From the NCBI GenBank assembly GCA_902493335.1, contig CABUPJ010000048.1, positions 1 through 25,941 on the forward strand: DNA of 25,941 nt, read 5' to 3'. The notes below the pieces were generated by a model. It was not told the origin of the DNA and made no database searches. It saw only the letters and a list, made by a program, of their open reading frames with translations. The position numbers and the translations under genes are program-made. Shown piece after piece: positions 22,246 through 25,941 of this stretch; position 1 is the first letter of the stretch; the number at the start of each line of letters is the position of its first letter. The DNA is from an uncultured Porphyromonadaceae bacterium (GTDB taxonomy: Bacteria > Bacteroidota > Bacteroidia > Bacteroidales > Muribaculaceae).

Positions 22246-23510
22246 GTACGCCTCTTTCGCCCGCCATCGGCCTTCGCGAATTCAATTCGCGTCTGGCTGC
22301 TGCCGTCAATGACCGTCCGGCCCTGACATCTGTGTGGGTTGTGGCCGAGACTGCCGACCTGCGTGTCTCCGGCGGACACTGCTATATGGAGCTGATTGAG
22401 AAAGATCCCGCCGGCTTCACGACGCTCGCGCGGTTGCGCGCCGTCATATGGTCGAGCCGTTTCGCCGTGCTCAACCGCCGTTTTGCCGATATGACCGGTA
22501 TGAGTCTGCGCTCTGATATCAAGGTAATGGTCTGTGTTACGGCGACATATCATCCGATCTACGGATTGTCGGCTGTTATCAGCGACATTGACCCTTCCTA
22601 TACCGCCGGTGACTTGCTGCGGAGACGTCAGATGCTTATAGAACGCCTGACCGCCGAAGGCATCATCGACATGAACCGCACTCTCGAGTGGCCGGCTGCA
22701 CCGCTGCGTGTCGCTGTGATCTCGTCAAAGACGGCGGCAGGTTATGGCGATTTCATCAACCAGTTGTATGGCAATTCGCTGCGTCTGCGTTTCACCACCC
22801 GTCTGTTTGCGGCGACGCTTCAGGGTGACAGCGCCCCGTCGAGCATCATCGGTGCCCTTCGTGCCGTCGCGGCCGAAGCTGACAGTTTCGACTGCGTTGT
22901 CATCATTCGCGGCGGTGGTGCGACAAGCGATCTCGCGTCGTTTGACGACTATGACCTCGCTGCTCATGTGGCGCAGTTTCCTTTGCCTGTCATTGTCGGC
23001 ATAGGCCATGAACGCGATGTCACCATACTCGACTATGTCGCCAATATGCGCGTCAAGACGCCGACCGCAGCTGCCGAATGGCTTGTCGACCGCGGCCGCG
23101 CCGCCCTCATGCGCGCCCGCACCTTGGCGTCGGACATCTTCAATGTTGTCAGCAGCCGCATCGCTTCCGCGATGAGCCGCGTCGACCGTCTCGGCGGTCT
23201 GTTGCCGTCGGTTGTCGAGGCCCGTGTCGGTGCAGAGCGCCGCCGTGTCGACGACCGTTGCGCCGACGAGCTGCGCCGTAGTATCGCGGATATCGTCAGC
23301 CGCCGGGGCGATGCACTTGACAGTGCCGCCGCTTTGGTAGAGGCAGTGTCGCCTGAGGCCACACTGCGTCGCGGCTACTCGATTACACGTGTAGGAGGTC
23401 ATGCCGTCACTTCGTTTTCCCAACTAAACAAAGGAGATATTGTCACGACCGTCTTTGCCGACGGCTCGGCAGTGTCACAGATAACCGATATCAAGAATGA
23501 AAAAGATTGA
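22242..23510 (+). CDS. xseA: Exodeoxyribonuclease VII large subunit
   Basis: The catalytic subunit of ExoVII, which degrades single-stranded DNA in both directions. The 422-residue protein has an N-terminal OB-fold (about 8-105, LTSVWVVAETADLRVSGGHCYMELIE) and a catalytic domain (about 130-330). That domain contains VAVISSKTAAGYGDF, FDCVVIIRGGGATSDLASFDDYDLA, VIVGIGHERDVTILDYVA and RVKTPTAAAEWL. An Ala/Arg-rich helical region and the C-terminal LRRGYSITR..G segment follow. ATG 22242 overlaps the DUF3256 stop by four bases and begins just before the conserved N-terminus; an in-frame ATG at 22209 lies inside the upstream gene. Its 3' end overlaps xseB by 14 bases, giving coupled expression of both subunits. 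Confidence 0.96.
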   Translation: MSTPLSPAIGLREFNSRLAAAVNDRPALTSVWVVAETADLRVSGGHCYMELIEKDPAGFTTLARLRAVIWSSRFAVLNRRFADMTGMSLRSDIKVMVCVTATYHPIYGLSAVISDIDPSYTAGDLLRRRQMLIERLTAEGIIDMNRTLEWPAAPLRVAVISSKTAAGYGDFINQLYGNSLRLRFTTRLFAATLQGDSAPSSIIGALRAVAAEADSFDCVVIIRGGGATSDLASFDDYDLAAHVAQFPLPVIVGIGHERDVTILDYVANMRVKTPTAAAEWLVDRGRAALMRARTLASDIFNVVSSRIASAMSRVDRLGGLLPSVVEARVGAERRRVDDRCADELRRSIADIVSRRGDALDSAAALVEAVSPEATLRRGYSITRVGGHAVTSFSQLNKGDIVTTVFADGSAVSQITDIKNEKD

Positions 23511-23700
23511 AGAAATGACTTATAGCGAGGCTATAGCCGAGCTTGAAGAGATACTTGCCTCACTCCGCGGCGACAGCTGCGACGTCGACACTCTGGCAGC
23601 CCGTACACGACGGGCCGTCGAGTTGCTCAAGGCGTGCCGCTCACGTCTGACCGCTACGGACAATGAACTCAAGGAGATTTTGGCACAGTTAGATCAGTAA
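23497..23700 (+). CDS. xseB: Exodeoxyribonuclease VII small subunit
   Basis: A 67-residue helical protein, the usual length for XseB. The N-terminus MTYSEAIAELEEILASLRGDSCDVDTLA matches the family (SYEEAxxELExIVxxLExGxxxLexs). VELLKACRSRLTATDNELKEIL forms the second helix that binds XseA. It overlaps the end of xseA by 14 bases. MKKIEEM may be the true start, or ATG 23515 may be used. Confidence 0.93.
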   Translation: MKKIEEMTYSEAIAELEEILASLRGDSCDVDTLAARTRRAVELLKACRSRLTATDNELKEILAQLDQ

Positions 23701-23729
23701 AAGCCGGTTTTCAGGCGCGTCGTACGTGG

Positions 23730-24032
23730 TCAATGGCGGTGTTTGCGTCCGTGCTTGTAAAATTCATGGCGCGCTTTATGGTATTCGCGTTCGGCCTTGC
23801 GCATTTTTTTGTATTTCTTGCGCATTTTTTTTGACATGTGCCTGTGATGTGGTTTGTGATATTCGGGCCATCCATAATTGTGGTGAGGCCGTGGCGGCGG
23901 TCCGTATGGTGCGCCGCTGTTAATCCGGATGCCTGCGCCGTCTGTCGTCAGCCACAGGCTGAACTGCTGGGCGCTGACAGCTGATGTGCTTATTATCAAG
24001 GCAGCGCAGATTGCTGTTATTGTACGTTTCAT
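23730..24032 (-). CDS. Small secreted His/Lys/Arg-rich protein
   Basis: A 100-residue protein with a Sec signal peptide (MKRTITAICAALIISTSAVSAQ). A short strand-like part (FSLWLTTDGAGIRINSG) and a Pro-rich linker (APYGPPPRPHH) come next. The C-terminal half is very basic, with 11 His in the whole protein plus many Lys and Arg (HMSKKMRKKYKKMRKAEREYH...). I do not recognise a family. The tail could bind metals, anionic polymers or membranes. ATG 24032 is preferred over the longer frame from 24188, which would run through the holin gene and bury the signal peptide. The gene starts 31 bases after the stop of the holin-like gene on the same strand, so the two are probably cotranscribed. Confidence 0.7.
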   Translation of the reverse strand: MKRTITAICAALIISTSAVSAQQFSLWLTTDGAGIRINSGAPYGPPPRPHHNYGWPEYHKPHHRHMSKKMRKKYKKMRKAEREYHKARHEFYKHGRKHRH

Positions 24033-24063
24033 AACAAGGTCGTTTTGATAAATAATCAACAAT

Positions 24064-24540
24064 CTAACGCTGCGGACTGTCGCTAAGTTCGCCAAGATCA
24101 ATGCCGAGATGTCTCTCTGTCTTGTCAACGAGGATTCGGCGTGCTGTGCGGGCCCATCGTGCGTCGCTTGCCGTGGCCTCATTCTCAAGAATCGACAGAG
24201 CCTGCCAGAAACATACGAGTGAAGCCGACAGACGTGTCAGTCCCGATGATACGATGTCGCCGACGATGACAATGTCGATCATATGCGACAGAAAAAGCAG
24301 GGTGTAAATTTTTATCAGTGTCGTGATGACACGGCCGAAACGGTGTGAACTCAGTTGTGCTCCGGTGAGCTTTCCCCGGCGTTTGAGACGCCGGCGCAAC
24401 ATCACGGCAGAGAGGCAGTCGGTCAGAACCATTGCCGTACAGACAAGAGCATATGGCATCAGCTCGATGGTGAGACTTCCGAGCCATGCTCCGGCAAGTG
24501 GCAGGGCGACAGAAGGCAATGTGGAAATGTGTTTTTTCAT
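24064..24540 (-). CDS. Phage-holin-family membrane protein (Phage_holin_4-like)
   Basis: A 158-residue membrane protein with about three hydrophobic segments (LPSVALPLAGAWLGSL, MPYALVCTAMVLTDCLSAVML, and LIKIYTLLFLSHMIDIVIVGDIVSSG). Its C-terminal cytoplasmic part, SILENEATASDARWARTARRILVDKTERHLGIDL, is very like the conserved tail of holin-family proteins in Bacteroides phages and chromosomes. Holins of this group permeabilise the inner membrane or help export lysins. No endolysin, capsid or integrase gene is nearby, so this is a chromosomal orphan. It is the first gene of a likely two-gene unit with the cationic secreted protein, with a good promoter (24597-24566). ATG 24540 is the plausible start. 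Confidence 0.78.
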   Translation of the reverse strand: MKKHISTLPSVALPLAGAWLGSLTIELMPYALVCTAMVLTDCLSAVMLRRRLKRRGKLTGAQLSSHRFGRVITTLIKIYTLLFLSHMIDIVIVGDIVSSGLTRLSASLVCFWQALSILENEATASDARWARTARRILVDKTERHLGIDLGELSDSPQR

Positions 24541-24565
24541 GAAGTATTGATTGGAAATGTTATTG

Positions 24566-24597
24566 CAAAGATACAATGGTAATTGGCGAAAGTCAAG
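24566..24597 (-). promoter_or_regulatory. Bacteroidetes-type promoter for the holin/cationic-protein pair
   Basis: On the minus strand a -33 CTTG (24597-24594) lies 20 bases before a -7 TATCTTTG (24573-24566). The start codon at 24540 follows after about 25 bases. Confidence 0.75.
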
Positions 24598-24681
24598 GGT
24601 TTCGGTGGTGAAAAAATATATTTCGGAGCGTTTTTTTATTTTTATTTCGGATTTTTATTCCCTTTTCGTTTCGCAATATAC

Positions 24682-24689
24682 TATATTTG
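24682..24689 (+). promoter_or_regulatory. Putative -7 element for malate dehydrogenase
   Basis: TATATTTG fits TAnnTTTG about 97 bases before the mdh start. No TTTG is found at the -33 distance. The implied leader holds a small hairpin (CTTCAG/CTGAGG, 24698-24714). Confidence 0.5.
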
Positions 24690-24786
24690 CGGTGTCGCTT
24701 CAGTTAAGCTGAGGCATTGTTGAACTTTTGACAGACAGATGATGTTTAATACCTGATTGAGATACATTTTTAATATATATAATATT

Positions 24787-25785
24787 ATGGAATTTATAAC
24801 TGACGAAAAACTGACCATTGTGGGCGCAGCCGGCATGATCGGTTCTAACATGGCTCAGACAGCAGCCATGATGCACCTGACTCCCAACATCTGCCTTTAC
24901 GACCCCTATGCTCCCGGTCTCGAGGGTGTGACTGAAGAGCTGTTACACTGTGGTTTTGAAGGTCTTAATCTTACATTCACATCTGATATCAAAGAGGCTC
25001 TCTCGGGCGCTAAATACGTTGTATCGTCGGGTGGCGCGGCCCGTAAGGCCGGCATGACCCGTGAGGACCTTCTCAAGGGCAATGCTCAGATAGCAGAGGA
25101 GTTCGGCAAGAATGTACGCGCTTATTGTCCGGATGTAAAGCATGTCGTCGTCGTGTTCAACCCCGCTGACATTACCGGTCTTATCACGCTCGTCTATTCG
25201 GGTCTCAAGCCGTCTCAGGTGTCGACGCTCGCAGCTCTCGACAGCACCCGTCTGCGCAGCGAACTGGCCAAGTATTTCAAGATTTCACCCGATAAGGTGG
25301 TCAACGCACGTACTTATGGCGGGCACGGTGAACAGATGGCTGTATATGCTTCGACTGTCACGGTCGACGGCACACCTCTGATCAAACTGATCGGCACACC
25401 CAAACTGCCGATGGAAGACTGGCTTGAGATTCAGCAGCGTGTTATCCAGGGTGGCAAGAACATCATCGATCTGCGCGGTCGCTCGTCGTTCCAGAGCCCG
25501 GCATACATATCTATCGAGATGATTGCTGCGGCCATGGGTGGCAAGCCTTTCACATGGCCTGTCGGCACATATATCAACGAAGGTCACTTCCGCCACATCA
25601 TGATGGCAGCCGAAACCACAATCACCTCAGACGGTGTTACCGCAAAAGTGCCTCAGGGTACTCCCGAAGAAGACAAGCTTCTCGAAAAGAGCTATGAACA
25701 TCTTTGCAAGCTCCGCGACGAGGTAATCGAGATGGGTGTTCTGCCTCCTATCGCCGACTGGCATAAGCTCAATCCCAATCTCTGA
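24787..25785 (+). CDS. mdh: NAD-dependent malate dehydrogenase
   Basis: Interconverts malate and oxaloacetate with NAD(H); in gut Bacteroidales this is on the reductive route from oxaloacetate to fumarate, succinate and propionate. The 332-residue protein starts with the Rossmann motif GAAGMIGS (13-20), and D39 lies at the end of the second strand for the NAD ribose. Substrate-binding Arg residues lie in ARKAGMTRED (R86, R92). D152 and R155 in LDSTRLRSEL, and catalytic H180 in TYGGHGEQM, complete the active site. The sequence closely matches Bacteroides Mdh from memory. ATG 24787 begins the conserved MEFxTxEKLTIVGAAG; an upstream in-frame ATG at 24757 adds a non-conserved leader. Codon bias suggests strong expression. 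Confidence 0.95.
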   Translation: MEFITDEKLTIVGAAGMIGSNMAQTAAMMHLTPNICLYDPYAPGLEGVTEELLHCGFEGLNLTFTSDIKEALSGAKYVVSSGGAARKAGMTREDLLKGNAQIAEEFGKNVRAYCPDVKHVVVVFNPADITGLITLVYSGLKPSQVSTLAALDSTRLRSELAKYFKISPDKVVNARTYGGHGEQMAVYASTVTVDGTPLIKLIGTPKLPMEDWLEIQQRVIQGGKNIIDLRGRSSFQSPAYISIEMIAAAMGGKPFTWPVGTYINEGHFRHIMMAAETTITSDGVTAKVPQGTPEEDKLLEKSYEHLCKLRDEVIEMGVLPPIADWHKLNPNL

Positions 25786-25824
25786 TTTAACATACGTAAA
25801 AAATCGCTTATACAGGCTTATTTC

Positions 25825-25861
25825 GGCGGGATGGTCAAAACGACCGTCCCGCCTCGTTTTT
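25825..25861 (+). terminator. Intrinsic terminator of malate dehydrogenase
   Basis: GGCGGGA/TCCCGCC and GGTC/GACC stack with one mismatch around an AAAAC loop, then TCGTTTTT. It begins 40 bases after the mdh stop. The remaining 80 bases to the window end are AT-rich with no recognisable feature. Confidence 0.85.
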
Positions 25862-25941
25862 GAGTGTTATCCATGTCATAATTATGTTTTGCTCGGTTGA
25901 AAAAATCGGTTAAAACTGTTAAATAGAGTTAACGGGAGGGG

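Noticed and set aside
24033..24188. Longer version of the small basic protein, starting at 24188.
   Set aside because: It would run antiparallel in no way but overlap the holin coding region in another frame on the same strand, and it would bury an obvious signal peptide. The start at 24032 is preferred.
1..25941. CRISPR array, transposase, toxin-antitoxin pair or prophage structural genes.
   Set aside because: No regularly spaced direct repeats, transposase motifs or phage structural proteins were recognised on either strand. The holin-like gene is isolated.

Overview
The window looks like chromosomal DNA of a Bacteroidales bacterium, most likely family Muribaculaceae (mouse/human gut). Reasons: consensus Bacteroidetes promoters (TTTG-N19..21-TAnnTTTG) ahead of a tRNA gene and a DEAD-box helicase gene; Bacteroidetes-restricted families (DUF5715, DUF3256, small outer-membrane beta-barrels); a malate dehydrogenase very close to what I remember of Bacteroides sequences; no Shine-Dalgarno dependence; and a moderately high GC content. 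The taxon is inferred from family recognition, not from a search.

Layout. (1) 1-444: a non-coding stretch packed with nine short hairpins. (2) 445-4698, plus strand: an oxalate-catabolism locus of formyl-CoA:oxalate CoA-transferase (frc), oxalyl-CoA decarboxylase (oxc) and an AEC-family carrier. Oxalate would enter through the carrier, be converted to oxalyl-CoA by Frc, and be decarboxylated by Oxc to formyl-CoA, which recycles through Frc to release formate. Strong hairpins separate the genes. (3) 4756-4927: promoter, tRNA-Leu(CAA) and terminator. (4) 5100-10489: envelope genes on both strands: four small outer-membrane beta-barrel proteins (two are tandem paralogues), a CNNM/CBS/CorC membrane protein, an aquaporin with an unusual selectivity filter, and an ABM-domain protein. 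(5) 17946-10584, minus strand: a compact five-gene run, DUF5715 lipoprotein - AsmA-like protein - HAD phosphatase - aroB - orphan histidine kinase, with 1- or 4-base overlaps at three of the four junctions. (6) 19489-18095, minus: NhaD-type Na+/H+ antiporter. (7) 19803-23700, plus: DEAD-box RNA helicase, then DUF3256 - xseA - xseB. (8) 24540-23730, minus: a phage-holin-family membrane protein and a small secreted His/Lys/Arg-rich protein, sharing a good promoter. (9) 24787-25785, plus: malate dehydrogenase with terminator.

The most notable points are the oxalate locus, whose Frc departs from the Oxalobacter enzyme at two active-site positions; the aquaporin with a Phe/Asn/Cys/Arg filter in place of Phe/His/Thr/Arg; two copies of an AT-rich inverted-repeat element whose stems differ by a compensatory base-pair change; the holin plus cationic-peptide pair; and the hairpin array at the left edge. 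I found no CRISPR array, insertion sequence, integrase or rRNA gene.
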